DNA from: Planctomycetota bacterium
GTDB taxonomy: Bacteria > Planctomycetota > Planctomycetia > Pirellulales > UBA7805
Length of the DNA: 50,659 nucleotides
Assembly: GCA_003389215.1 (NCBI GenBank)
Contig: QQVP01000062.1
Span: 1 to 50,659, forward strand
Direction of reading: 5' to 3'
In this document: one piece after another, positions 8,553-17,579 of the stretch
How positions within the stretch are numbered: the stretch's first letter is position 1
How the letters are laid out: each line of letters starts with the position of its first letter
Program-made: the position numbers and the translations under genes
The notes under the pieces: generated by a model
What the model was told of the DNA's origin: nothing
Databases searched by the model: none
Seen by the model: the letters and a program-made list of their open reading frames with translations, nothing else

Positions 8553-10022
8553 TCAACGCGCTTCGAGTAACTCTCCAATGGCCGCCAAAGAAGTTGCGAG
8601 GGCCTCGAGTTGCTGGGCACTCCGTCCCCGGGGACTGAGGTAACCCTGGGGAAAAACGAGTCGTTGGCGAAGCTGCACCAGCTCACGACCGACCGGCTCG
8701 AGCCACGGCGGCCGGAGTTCGGGCTGCGCGGCCGCCACATCGATGACCGCCTGTCGCAGGGCAACGACGCCCAAGTAGCGCTGCGTACTGTCGGACCAAC
8801 GTGCCGTCGCGTCCGGCGAATCGACTTGGACGAGTCGACGCAGCTGTTCGCTCAGCGCCGCGGGCGAGGCTTCGTGGTCGCCAACCTCGTTCGCCAGTCG
8901 GGCCAGGTGCCGGCGGACCCGCTGGACCGCAGCCCGCACCGTCTCCCGGCGCGGGAGCGATTCGTGCATCGCCGCTCGTAACAACCCCAGCTCTCGACGC
9001 AGCGCGTGGTCCTCCTCGCCGGGGATCACCGCCGCCAACAGTTCGGCATAGGGCGCCTCCCAGACCAGGGAGCCGGGGCGACCAACGCCGTGCGCCGGAT
9101 CGCGTCGCCAACTCGGCTCCGCGAGTTCGTGATGGCAGGAATAACAGTTGTACTCGGCCAACTCGGGCCAGGCCGCGTCTTGATCGGTGGCGAACTGCTC
9201 GAGCCTGCCCAAGGCCGCGTCGGCCGCCGCGAACTGCCCGCGTAACCAAAGCTGCGCCTCGAAAGTCTCGCCGTGCCGACGCTTGTCCTCGTCTCGCCGC
9301 CAGTGCTTCGGCAACAAGGTGTGATAGGCGGACATCTCGAAAGCGAGGGGAGGATGACCGGCCGCGTACAGATCATGATTGACCGCGCGGTCCGACGACC
9401 CCACGTGACAATCGCTGCACATCTTGGCCCGCACTCGCAGGTCGTCCGTGTTGATGAAGCCGGTCCGCTGCTTTTCGGCCTGCGAAGCCGCCCACCACGC
9501 TCCCCCAACATGAAGGTCCAACCACTCGGACGCGGCACCGTGACACGATTCGCAGCCGACACCCTCGGCCAAGCGGTGAGGAATCGCGCGTATTGCTTGA
9601 TCGTCCCCGGTGGCGTGACATACGAGGCAACCCTCGGCCAGGTGCGCCGGCTGCGACCAGCGCAACCGCGCCACGATGGCCTGGGAGTCTTTACCCAACA
9701 GCGTGTAGTAGGCGCGGGAGTGGGGATCCTGCGCCCACCAGGAATACTCGCTACCTTGCTTGCGTCCCTCGCCGGTGGGACCGCCGTGACAGTTCGAGGT
9801 CGCACACGAAGCGGAGCCGACGAAGTAGGGTCGGCCAGGCGGAGGATCCGCCGCGCCACGGGGACCGAGCGCCGAGGCGGGTAGCGGTGGCAGCCCGTAC
9901 GACTCCGCGGAGATCGTTGTATTCGGTGGTTCTTGCGAACAGACCACCTGCCAAGCGGTTCCCCCCACCGAGATCAACGCGGTCGCCAACACAAGCAGAG
10001 ATGGCACGCTTGCCCGGGGCAT
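8553..10022 (-). CDS. Pentaheme c-type cytochrome, c554-like paralogue
   Basis: 489 residues with an N-terminal signal sequence (VPSLLVLATALISVGGTAW). Heme sites: an unusual first site CATSNCH, with four residues between the cysteines, then CLVCH, CESCH, CSDCH and CYSCH. AAGHPPLAFE follows the fourth site, and the fifth is followed by HEL. This layout matches the gene at 28682-30190, including the CX4CH first site, so the two are paralogues. Start is the ATG at 10022 with no clear Shine-Dalgarno site. It leads a two-gene minus-strand operon and is divergent from the adaptor gene at 10320. Periplasmic electron carrier; partner and redox role not determined by the sequence. Confidence 0.85.
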   Translation of the reverse strand: MPRASVPSLLVLATALISVGGTAWQVVCSQEPPNTTISAESYGLPPLPASALGPRGAADPPPGRPYFVGSASCATSNCHGGPTGEGRKQGSEYSWWAQDPHSRAYYTLLGKDSQAIVARLRWSQPAHLAEGCLVCHATGDDQAIRAIPHRLAEGVGCESCHGAASEWLDLHVGGAWWAASQAEKQRTGFINTDDLRVRAKMCSDCHVGSSDRAVNHDLYAAGHPPLAFEMSAYHTLLPKHWRRDEDKRRHGETFEAQLWLRGQFAAADAALGRLEQFATDQDAAWPELAEYNCYSCHHELAEPSWRRDPAHGVGRPGSLVWEAPYAELLAAVIPGEEDHALRRELGLLRAAMHESLPRRETVRAAVQRVRRHLARLANEVGDHEASPAALSEQLRRLVQVDSPDATARWSDSTQRYLGVVALRQAVIDVAAAQPELRPPWLEPVGRELVQLRQRLVFPQGYLSPRGRSAQQLEALATSLAAIGELLEAR

Positions 10023-10319
10023 AGGCGTTCATTCAATGACGAGCAACATCGCGAGAAGGAGCTAGCAGTATAGACCGAACGGGGGGTGCTGTCACTCAGA
10101 TTTCGCGCCAGCGCGACCTGGCCGCTTGCGCACGCGGACGACTCGTGAGCGATCGAGCTATGGGGCGCCAGCAGGCCCGCCCCAGGGCGTGGGCGTGCTG
10201 GCGGTTTCTGACCTTGTTGCAGGTACGAGGCCCCAGTACGCTTCGCGTCCATTTCTGCGCGCGACTTCCGTTCCAAATCCGCGCCGTTCGGCGCCGGGCC
10301 GTTGGCCCATCCATCTCGC
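10023..10319. promoter_or_regulatory. Divergent promoter region with strong hairpins
   Basis: No gene. The region separates the cytochrome operon (minus) from the adaptor/TolC pair (plus), so it should hold both promoters, but I cannot place -35/-10 boxes with confidence. An 8-bp perfect stem (CGCCAGCA 10166-10173, TGCTGGCG 10196-10203) with further GC pairing inside is followed by GTTTC. Two small back-to-back hairpins lie right before the plus-strand start: GCGCC/GGCGC (10281-10294) and GGGCC/GGCCC (10296-10308), ending 11 bases before the ATG at 10320. Confidence 0.45.
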
Positions 10320-11276
10320 ATGGGTTTCCTCATGACGACGCAGCGGCGATCTATCTCGAGCCGTCCACACTTGCTGTGTGCGCTGGGCTTTGCCCTGCTC
10401 CTCCTGACCGGCGCGGGGATCGCCGCTGCCGACACGGTAGTCAGCACTCCGCTGAACGTGCCGAACTGCCGCATCCGCGTCGTCTACGACGTCGAGTTAG
10501 CGAGCGAACGGAGCGGCATCCTGGCGGAGGTGGTGCCAGCCGGCTCCCAGGTCCGCGCTGGGGAACCGGTAGCCGGGTTGCGGAATGCGCTGGAGCGAGC
10601 GCGGTTGGCCATGGCCGAACGGGAAGCCGCCAACGATATCGAAATTCGTTTTGCGCGGAAGGCGGCCGAACTGGCCCAGATCCGTTACGAGCGCATGCGG
10701 GAGGCGAATCGCGCCCTCTCGGGAACGGTCACGGAGTTGGAGCTCCGGGAGGCCCGCCTGGCCGCGGAGAAGGCGCTCTTGCAGCTCGAGCAGGCGGAGC
10801 ACCAGTTCCAGATGGCCGCGCTCCGCTATCGGGAGCAGCAGGAAACGTTCCGAACGTATCAGATCACCGCGCCCTTCAATGGGTTCGTGCGGTTGACCCA
10901 TAAACTACCTGGCGAAGTGGTTCGTGAAGGCGAGGTCGTACTGGAAATGGTCAACACGGAACGACTGCGGGTCGAAGGCTTCATCGAGGCCCGGCATTCC
11001 CGGAACGTCCAACCGGGGACTCGCGTCCAGGTCCACCTCGAGTCCGCGGCCGCAGGGACCGAGGGCCGACTAACGTTCGAGGGGCAAATCACGTTCGTCG
11101 ACGTCAAGGTGGAACCGGTTTCCCAACGCGTGCGGGTATGGGCGGAGGTGATGAATCGACAGCAACGACTGCGGGACGGCCTGCTGGCTACCATGCGGAT
11201 CTTTCCCGGCAGTCAGGCGGTGGGGGAAGGGGCGGGCCCGCGTACCGCCGAGCGCGGCGCGCCGCGCCGCGAATAA
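10320..11276 (+). CDS. Periplasmic adaptor (membrane fusion) protein
   Basis: About 318 residues. A signal sequence or membrane anchor (LLCALGFALLLLTGAGIAAA) is followed by a lipoyl half-motif (VVPAGSQVRAGEPVAGL), a long coiled-coil hairpin (about residues 90-170, rich in Glu/Ala/Arg), the second lipoyl half (YQITAPFNGFVRL) and a beta-barrel region. This is the normal order for HlyD/AcrA-type adaptors, which connect an inner-membrane exporter to an outer-membrane TolC channel. The start could be 10320 or 10332 (both ATG); neither has a clear ribosome site. The TolC-like gene follows after 24 bases. No RND pump or ABC transporter lies beside it, so its inner-membrane partner may be the M50-HlyD/SecA-like unit at 2378-6482. 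That link is inference. Confidence 0.82.
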   Translation: MGFLMTTQRRSISSRPHLLCALGFALLLLTGAGIAAADTVVSTPLNVPNCRIRVVYDVELASERSGILAEVVPAGSQVRAGEPVAGLRNALERARLAMAEREAANDIEIRFARKAAELAQIRYERMREANRALSGTVTELELREARLAAEKALLQLEQAEHQFQMAALRYREQQETFRTYQITAPFNGFVRLTHKLPGEVVREGEVVLEMVNTERLRVEGFIEARHSRNVQPGTRVQVHLESAAAGTEGRLTFEGQITFVDVKVEPVSQRVRVWAEVMNRQQRLRDGLLATMRIFPGSQAVGEGAGPRTAERGAPRRE

Positions 11277-11300
11277 CCTTGAATCGAGCTGGAAGTTTCG

Positions 11301-13199
11301 ATGACGCGAGGCAACCCTGCCGCCGCCCCCGGCTTCCCGCTGGCCGCCAACTTCCGGCAGGCGCGGCTCCCGCTGAGCCCCGGCCTGCTGGTGACCTGTC
11401 TCTTGCTGGCCGGCTGTTTCGGCCCCCGGGAACGGTTGCCAGGCCTCGCGGCCTTTGCGGAGTTGCCCGCCACCTCCGCGGCGGCGGGAATGGTACCCGC
11501 GGCTGCCTCCCGCCCCACGCCCGACGTCACCCCGGTCGGTTACGTCGCGGCGCCGCCGGCGCAGGCCTTGCGGCGACTGGCCCACATCACCGACCTCACG
11601 CAACTGGGTGAAGAGCAATTCCGCGGTCTCCACCTGGCGACCGCGGTCCGTCACGCCCTGGAGAAGAACGTCATCATCAAAGATGATCGCCAGTTTCTCT
11701 CGCCCAGCAACGCCTTCCTCGCCAGCCCGGAAACCTCGCCGTCGACCCTCGACAGTCTGATTCAGGAGTCGAGCGACGGAGGTGTGGAAGCGGCGGAATC
11801 GGCCTTCGACTTGCAGGCGGCAGCGGGCGCCCAGTGGGGCGAGAACTCGCTGATCCAGTCGAACGGCTTCCTCAATGGCAACACCTCCCAGTCCGATATC
11901 CTCGTCAGCGATGCCGGCTCGATCTTCGCGCGGCTCGACAAGCCGATGGGCACCGGCGGAACGCTCTCCTTGGTGCACAACTGGAACTACACCTTCAACA
12001 ATCTCCCGAGTCTTTCCGCGTCGCCGCGCTACGCGGGCTTCCTGCGGGGCGAGTTCCGTCAGCCGCTCTGGGCAGGCAGTGGCGAGGAGTTCACCGCGGT
12101 GTTCGGTCCCCTCAACTCCCGCACCGGGCGACTGGGTCGGGGTATGGTCGTGGCCCGTATCGACCAGAACCTGTCGCTGGCCGACTTCGAAGCGCGTCTG
12201 CACACTCTGCTCAAGCAGACGATGGACCTCTACTGGGACCTCTGGTTGGGATACCGGCGTCATCGCACGCAGGTCGCCGCCCGCGACAGTGCCTACCAGC
12301 TGTGGCAACACATTCGTGGCCGCGCCGAGGCCGGACTACCGGGTGGCGAGGCGGCCGATGAAGCCCAGGCGGCCGAGAATTTTTTCCGCCGCCAGGAACT
12401 CGCCGAGACCTCCCTCGCCGAGGCCCTCGATGCCGAGCGCCGACTGCGGCGACTGATCGGCCTGCCAGCCGCGGAAGGACGTCTGCTCTGGCCGCGGGAT
12501 GAGCCGGACCGCCGCCACCACACCTTTGCCTGGCAACCCGCGCTCACCGAGGCCCTCCACCAACGTATCGAATTGCGGCAGCAGAAACTTCGCGTGGAGA
12601 GCCTGGAACTGCAGGCCCGCGCGGCGGGGAATCTGCTCCGACCCCAACTCGACTTTGTTTCGGGAGTCCAGGTGAACGGTCTAGGGGATTCGCTCTATTC
12701 CGGCACCACGACGCCATCCGCTTACGATTCCCTGCTCGACGCCGACGACGTGGGCTGGAACGCCGGCTTCGAGATGTCCCTGCCTTTCGGCTTCCGCTTG
12801 GAGAAGGCCCGCATCCGCAACCTCGAACTGCAACTCTCCAAGGCCCGCGCCGTCCATGACGCCTTGGAAACCGAGATCAGTCTCGAGCTGGACGCAGCGT
12901 TGCGGGACTTGGATCGCTGGCACGCCACACTTGAATCGAGCCGGCAACGATATGAGGCCGCCTTGCGGCAACTCCGGGCGGTGGAAGCCGACTATCAAGC
13001 GGGCCGCGCCTCGGTCGATCGCCTGGTGCGGAGCCAGATCACCGTCGCCGAGGCGGAACTGTCACGAGCCGGTAGTGAAGCGGCATACAACAAGGCGCTC
13101 ACGAACGTGCTGTATCGCCAGGGAGCGCTGCTGGCCCATCACCACATTATCGTCGAGCAGCCGGCGGCGGAGGCTCCGCTGCCCGGGCCGCCGCGTTAG
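11301..13199 (+). CDS. TolC-family outer-membrane efflux lipoprotein
   Basis: 632 residues. A lipoprotein signal ends in a lipobox (LLLAGC, Cys near residue 39). The mature part shows two repeats of long amphipathic helices with short beta hairpins, the TolC pattern. Clear coiled-coil stretches are at about 290-400 (RRQELAETSLAEALDAERRL) and 510-600 (LRQLRAVEADYQAGRASVDR, typical of outer-membrane efflux proteins). It forms the outer-membrane exit duct of tripartite exporters. It lies directly behind the adaptor gene and should be cotranscribed with it. Longer than Escherichia coli TolC, mainly through an N-terminal extension of about 120 residues after the lipobox. Confidence 0.85.
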   Translation: MTRGNPAAAPGFPLAANFRQARLPLSPGLLVTCLLLAGCFGPRERLPGLAAFAELPATSAAAGMVPAAASRPTPDVTPVGYVAAPPAQALRRLAHITDLTQLGEEQFRGLHLATAVRHALEKNVIIKDDRQFLSPSNAFLASPETSPSTLDSLIQESSDGGVEAAESAFDLQAAAGAQWGENSLIQSNGFLNGNTSQSDILVSDAGSIFARLDKPMGTGGTLSLVHNWNYTFNNLPSLSASPRYAGFLRGEFRQPLWAGSGEEFTAVFGPLNSRTGRLGRGMVVARIDQNLSLADFEARLHTLLKQTMDLYWDLWLGYRRHRTQVAARDSAYQLWQHIRGRAEAGLPGGEAADEAQAAENFFRRQELAETSLAEALDAERRLRRLIGLPAAEGRLLWPRDEPDRRHHTFAWQPALTEALHQRIELRQQKLRVESLELQARAAGNLLRPQLDFVSGVQVNGLGDSLYSGTTTPSAYDSLLDADDVGWNAGFEMSLPFGFRLEKARIRNLELQLSKARAVHDALETEISLELDAALRDLDRWHATLESSRQRYEAALRQLRAVEADYQAGRASVDRLVRSQITVAEAELSRAGSEAAYNKALTNVLYRQGALLAHHHIIVEQPAAEAPLPGPPR

Positions 13200-13211
13200 T
13201 TGGCGCGGGAC

Positions 13212-13766
13212 CTAGTGTTGTCGGCGGCCGACGAAGTCGCCGAAAGGCCGGACGTGGTGATTCTGCTCGTACTGTCCGCGACCCCCCTGGTACAGGCGGC
13301 CGTGCGTCCATTGCAGCCGTACCCGGGAGTACCACGGCATGTAGTCCGTTCCCCAGGTGCCCTCGTCGAGGTAACGACCTTCGCCCGGATGACGGACGCT
13401 AAGCGGTTTGCGACCACCGCCCACGTAGTATCCGCTGTACTTGGGACCATAAGCACAGCGGGCCCAGGGCGCAATGGACTGGGGATTGCCGGCTCGTTGA
13501 TGCCGATCGACACCGCATCCTCCGTGGCACGCACCGGCTGCGGGAATCGCGTCGGCTTCCGCCTCCGTCAGCTGAACCTCGGAGAACGTCGGCTCGTCTT
13601 CGCGAACACTCGCGGCAGCGATCACGGGCGGCACCTGGCGGCGAGAACTTACCGCCGCAGCTGACCGCGGCGAGGTCAGCAAAGAAGGACCGGCGGCGGC
13701 GGCTACCCGCCGCCCGCCACTGGCCAGGACCAACACCAGGACGAAAAGAAGAAGCTGTGTGCGCAT
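13212..13766 (-). CDS. Small secreted Gly/Tyr/Arg-rich protein, unknown
   Basis: 184 residues from the ATG at 13766, where a good signal peptide starts (MRTQLLLFVLVLVLASGG). I prefer this to the upstream in-frame ATG because the extra 23 residues are Arg- and Pro-rich and hide the signal peptide. The mature part contains CHGGCG and a C-terminal half rich in Tyr, Gly and Trp (YSGYYVGGG, LDEGTWGTDYMPWY, LQWTHGRLYQGG). It resembles small exported proteins I associate with planctomycetes; I assign no function. It ends 12 bases from the convergent TolC gene, with no room for a separate terminator. Confidence 0.6.
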   Translation of the reverse strand: MRTQLLLFVLVLVLASGGRRVAAAAGPSLLTSPRSAAAVSSRRQVPPVIAAASVREDEPTFSEVQLTEAEADAIPAAGACHGGCGVDRHQRAGNPQSIAPWARCAYGPKYSGYYVGGGRKPLSVRHPGEGRYLDEGTWGTDYMPWYSRVRLQWTHGRLYQGGRGQYEQNHHVRPFGDFVGRRQH

Positions 13767-13907
13767 CACCACCCCAACTCGACGCGGGAACCGAGCCGCG
13801 GCATCAATCGGCCGCTCTGGAAACCATCGGTTCATTCGCCCGACGAGTTCAGCAGAAGCAACCGCTCCGCAGGGTTCGGGTAAGAATCGAAGGAGCGCGG
13901 CCGTGGG

Positions 13908-13940
13908 GAAACGAGCAGCACCGCTGGCAGTGCTCGTTTC
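13908..13940 (-). terminator. Perfect 10-bp stem-loop, terminator candidate
   Basis: GAAACGAGCA (13908-13917) and TGCTCGTTTC (13931-13940) form a perfect 10-bp stem with a 13-base loop. It lies 56 bases downstream of the stop of the matrixin/GlcG gene on the minus strand and upstream of the small secreted gene, as expected for a terminator. The 3' side on the minus strand is CCCC rather than a T run, so it is not a classic intrinsic terminator. Confidence 0.5.
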
Positions 13941-13995
13941 GCAAGCGCCCCGCTAGGGAGTTCGCCACCTGCTGCTGGGAGTCACCGCGCGGCGG

Positions 13996-16900
13996 CTAGC
14001 CCCAAGGATTGCGGAGGAAGTGTTGGAAAGGCAGTCGCACGCCCGCCAGGAACGTCTCGTCGGCGCGGGTGGCATTGCCGGCCGCCTGGAATCCCGTGGC
14101 ACCCACCGACGTCACCACGTCGTCCTGGTCAACGCCGTCACCACTGACTCCAAAGCCTCCGATCAGTTTGCCATCCTTGTAGAGCGGCGTGGAACCGGGG
14201 AAGAACACGATGCCGTTCTGATTGGCCAGCGGTTCCGCGCCCGCGGCCGCCGTCACCGTCGGATCGCCCGGATCGCGAAAGTTCGTCATCGGGAAGAAAG
14301 CGTCGTGGCCAAGCACACTGTCGAACTCGCTGACGGTCGCCGGCCCACCCGTGTTCTCGGCGGTCAGGTTGTCGATCGAGTCATCGTTCAAGATAGAAAA
14401 TGGCGGTGGATGGGCGCCATCAATCCCGGAAGGAAATCGCGGTTGTGCCAGGAACCGGAAGGTCCGATTCGTAAAGGCCGTGCCAGCCGGCACGGACGCA
14501 CCGATTCGATCGATCGGTTCCAGATCGGTGGGGTCGGAGTAATAGGCGACGTTGCGGGCCTTTGCCACGGCTACGTCAATCGAGAAGGTCGTGGCATCCT
14601 GCATCCGATAGAGACCCAGTACCTCGCCCGTCGAGTCGGTGACCGCAAAGACCATCCGCGTGCGACTGTTCAGCGGCAGGCGGACCGCAGCGCGGACCTC
14701 CTCCGCGGCCAGAATCCCCTGCATGATGATCTGCTCGACATCCGCGGCCGTAATGTCGTCCACGGCCGAAGCGTGCGGCGTCACCAGCCAACCCTCCGGC
14801 ACAATCAGTCCGTCGCGTGTAACGTCCCCATTGTCGAAGCCCTGATCGGCACCACTGTCGGGATCGCCGACACCGAGGCTCTGACCCTTCTCCAGCAGTT
14901 TCGCCACGCCCCACTTGCCCGCCATGGGACCGTAAACTTCCAGCGTAATCCCCACCAAGTCCAAACGTCCGAAGGGCAAGTCGAGATCGGTGACCGGAGC
15001 CACCCCGTTGATCGCTCCGATCTTGGCGCCCGCAATGCCGAATTGTTCCTGGGCGGCCAGACTGCCACCGGCCGCCGCGAAGGCAATGTACTCCGCCTCC
15101 AGCACGCGCGCGGCGTTGGTACGCTCCAGGGTCGTCTGCCCGATACCCGGCACGAAGCCTTGTTCATGCGTGGCGAAGCCGTCCGTTCCTGGGAAGAAGA
15201 CCCCGATGCCGCCGATCAAGGCATCGCCATTGCCGTCGCTCGTCGTGTCACGGAACAAGGGGATCCCGCCGGGCAGTGTGGCGATGCCGCGGGACTGAGC
15301 GTCCGGCAAGAGGCCCGAGTTCTGGGCATTGCCCCACGACTCCGGCGCAAACAACCCCTGCCCCGCCGGCACGAACGCCGGGTCGATGTTGAAGCGACCC
15401 CGTTCGTCTTCGGGGCTCGCCCCGTCGGTGCGGAGCTTGAAGTCGTCGGCCGTGCCGCGAATGCCATCGGCACCCGGGTGCGTGTTGCTGTCGCGGTTGG
15501 TGTGTTCGATGGCGAACAGGTCGACCAGCGGCGTATTGGGAATGTCGGGCGGGAAGTGACCGCCGACACCGATCGGCGCCACAAAACCCGGACCACGTGT
15601 CGTCGAGGCGGCCGCCGTGGCGGCGCTGGCCCCGTCCGCGTTGGGATTCGATTCGACCTCCCGCTGCGTCACCGTCGATTGGCTGATGAATCGGACCGTG
15701 CGCGAGGTGAGAGGGGCCACCGTGCCGTTGTCCGGATCGCCGTTGGAGAACAGCGCGGCCGTGCGGGCCTTGGCAATCGCCCCGTCGATGGCGAACACGA
15801 GGGTCGCCGGATCGGGAATGGCCGCCAAAGCATCCGCTTCGACCCGGACTCCCAACACGCGGCCATTGCGGTCGACAACCGCGATGATCGCATCTTCACT
15901 GGCGGACGCGGCAGCGGCCCGATCCAAGAGCTGCTCCACCTCGGCCGCCGACAATTGGTCGGCGGGCGAGATCAGCGGTAGCGTCTCGAAGTCTTGGCCG
16001 GCGTGGGCCGCCGGTTCGACGGTCCGGTAATGGAAGCCGTGCTGCACGGCGTAATCAATCGACGCCAGACTCCGCTCGCCCGTGTAGTTCCGGGTCATGA
16101 TGTCGTTGGTGTTGGCTGCGTTCGTGTCGCCATAGCCCAGCGCATGCCCCAGCTCGTGAGAAACGGCGGTCGTGAAATCGACCGTGTTGGCAACGTCGCC
16201 GTTACCCACCCGGGTGTCCCAGGTTTCCGCCTCGTCGAGCCAAGCCGCGCCAGTCGCCACAAACTCGCCCTGCTCATTGAGCACGACGCGGCCGCCACCG
16301 AGTCCCAGCACACCGCCGACGCCGCTGACATGTCCGAAGGCCTTAAGATCGCCCGTACCGATGTTGATAATCTGACTTGCCGGGGCGTTCGTATCGTGCT
16401 CGAAGACGAGCTGACCCCCGGTGGCTTGCGACCAGCGCTGGAGGGCCTGCACGGCCAACTCTTTCTGGGTGTCGGTGATCGTGTTGGCAAACCCGTCCTG
16501 GTCGCGGAAGTCATAGCGAATCACCACCGGCTCGTCGGCGGCACTCCACCAGGCCTCGTATCCGGAGCTGGTCGCCGTCTCACTGGGCAACAAGCCGGTG
16601 GCTTGACCGTGTTCGTCGAGCACGAGACCGAGCTGACCGAGCGTCTCCGCATTCCAAACGGTGGCGTTACCACGCGCCGGGGCGACGGGGGCCTCTTGGG
16701 CTCCCGACACGTTGGCCGACGCCGGCCGCGCCGGGGCGGTGAAGGCCGGGTCATGACTAGCGCCGGTCGCCGGGCCCACCGCTTCGCGAGGACTCGTACC
16801 GGGTTCGGCCAGCGGACCCGCCGTGGCCGTGAATCGTGACCCCGTGGTGCGCAGCAGGTCGGAGCCGCTCGCCAAGGCCGTCTCCAGGGTCGGAGAGGTT

Positions 16901-17244
16901 TGCGAAGGAGTGGTGACCACCGCTGGCGCTGCCGCCTCGAGTGGCACCGCTGGCGGCGGGTCTACCGCTTCGACGGCAGTCGGTTCGGCGGGCGGTTCCT
17001 CCGGCACCCGACGTACTTCCTGGACGTAATCGTCCTCGTGAAAGATCTCGACCGCCTGCGAGAGGTCGGTCTGTGGCTGGGCGGTCCACTCCGCCAGACT
17101 CGCGGTCGCCATGCTGCCCAGACAGAATCGCGATTCGAGCGGCTCGATGGGCGGCAGGTCCTGCGCCGGTGCGCGGCGCTGCCCACCGTTACGCGGCGAG
17201 ATCGTCTTGGTCTTTTTTTTCCAGCGCGAGAATAGCCACGACAT
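13996..17244 (-). CDS. Matrixin-like metalloprotease with two GlcG/HbpS domains
   Basis: 1082 residues from the ATG at 17244; the 29 upstream residues are unlike a signal. The N-terminus is basic (SRWKKKTK) and carries PLESRFCLGS at about 35-44, like the planctomycete LESR/LEPR export motif. A Pro/Ala-rich linker (about 85-200) leads to a matrixin-type zinc protease: HELGHALGYGD at 363-373, with Asp in place of the third His, and a Met-turn candidate IMTRNY. Two GlcG/HbpS-like domains follow, each with an AxVEQ..-type helix, a VxDxxGxVLG strand and AKARxxAxxS; the second ends in LYKDGKLIGGFGVSGDGVDQDD. HbpS-like domains bind or degrade heme in some bacteria. This fits an extracellular protein acting on heme proteins, but that is inference. 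Confidence 0.78.
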   Translation of the reverse strand: MSWLFSRWKKKTKTISPRNGGQRRAPAQDLPPIEPLESRFCLGSMATASLAEWTAQPQTDLSQAVEIFHEDDYVQEVRRVPEEPPAEPTAVEAVDPPPAVPLEAAAPAVVTTPSQTSPTLETALASGSDLLRTTGSRFTATAGPLAEPGTSPREAVGPATGASHDPAFTAPARPASANVSGAQEAPVAPARGNATVWNAETLGQLGLVLDEHGQATGLLPSETATSSGYEAWWSAADEPVVIRYDFRDQDGFANTITDTQKELAVQALQRWSQATGGQLVFEHDTNAPASQIINIGTGDLKAFGHVSGVGGVLGLGGGRVVLNEQGEFVATGAAWLDEAETWDTRVGNGDVANTVDFTTAVSHELGHALGYGDTNAANTNDIMTRNYTGERSLASIDYAVQHGFHYRTVEPAAHAGQDFETLPLISPADQLSAAEVEQLLDRAAAASASEDAIIAVVDRNGRVLGVRVEADALAAIPDPATLVFAIDGAIAKARTAALFSNGDPDNGTVAPLTSRTVRFISQSTVTQREVESNPNADGASAATAAASTTRGPGFVAPIGVGGHFPPDIPNTPLVDLFAIEHTNRDSNTHPGADGIRGTADDFKLRTDGASPEDERGRFNIDPAFVPAGQGLFAPESWGNAQNSGLLPDAQSRGIATLPGGIPLFRDTTSDGNGDALIGGIGVFFPGTDGFATHEQGFVPGIGQTTLERTNAARVLEAEYIAFAAAGGSLAAQEQFGIAGAKIGAINGVAPVTDLDLPFGRLDLVGITLEVYGPMAGKWGVAKLLEKGQSLGVGDPDSGADQGFDNGDVTRDGLIVPEGWLVTPHASAVDDITAADVEQIIMQGILAAEEVRAAVRLPLNSRTRMVFAVTDSTGEVLGLYRMQDATTFSIDVAVAKARNVAYYSDPTDLEPIDRIGASVPAGTAFTNRTFRFLAQPRFPSGIDGAHPPPFSILNDDSIDNLTAENTGGPATVSEFDSVLGHDAFFPMTNFRDPGDPTVTAAAGAEPLANQNGIVFFPGSTPLYKDGKLIGGFGVSGDGVDQDDVVTSVGATGFQAAGNATRADETFLAGVRLPFQHFLRNPWG

Positions 17245-17579
17245 TGGATCAGCAACTCCGGCGAACGCCCCCTGCGACGACGAGCCGGCCGGGCAGCGGG
17301 AGCGCGCGTCCCGGTCTACCTGTGCTAGCACTGCCAGTCTCGTATACCCAGTCGATTTACTCGCCTTAATCGGAACAATCGTTACAAATTGTGAACTTAA
17401 ACATTGTCAAAAGCCGACAACTTCTCTGCGGAATCAATCTGGCTAGACCTGCCAAAATTTACCGGTTACGCTGACCCCCTTATCTCGGGGTCTACTCCCC
17501 CGTTCGGTGATTCTTGACTGCCTGGATCGCAGTACCGCGCACGCGCGCGGGGATCATCGAATCGCACCCGGAAAATGGA
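17245..17579. promoter_or_regulatory. Divergent, locally AT-rich promoter region
   Basis: No gene. Bases 17345-17465 are the most AT-rich part between the divergent matrixin gene and the outer-membrane barrel gene. An imperfect dyad (ACAAATTGT, 17384-17392, flanked by GTT and AAC with one bulge) could be an operator. I could not fix -35/-10 boxes. Confidence 0.35.

Noticed and set aside
11070..12311. 413-residue minus frame opposite the adaptor and TolC genes
   Set aside because: It crosses two real genes and shows only low-complexity residues.
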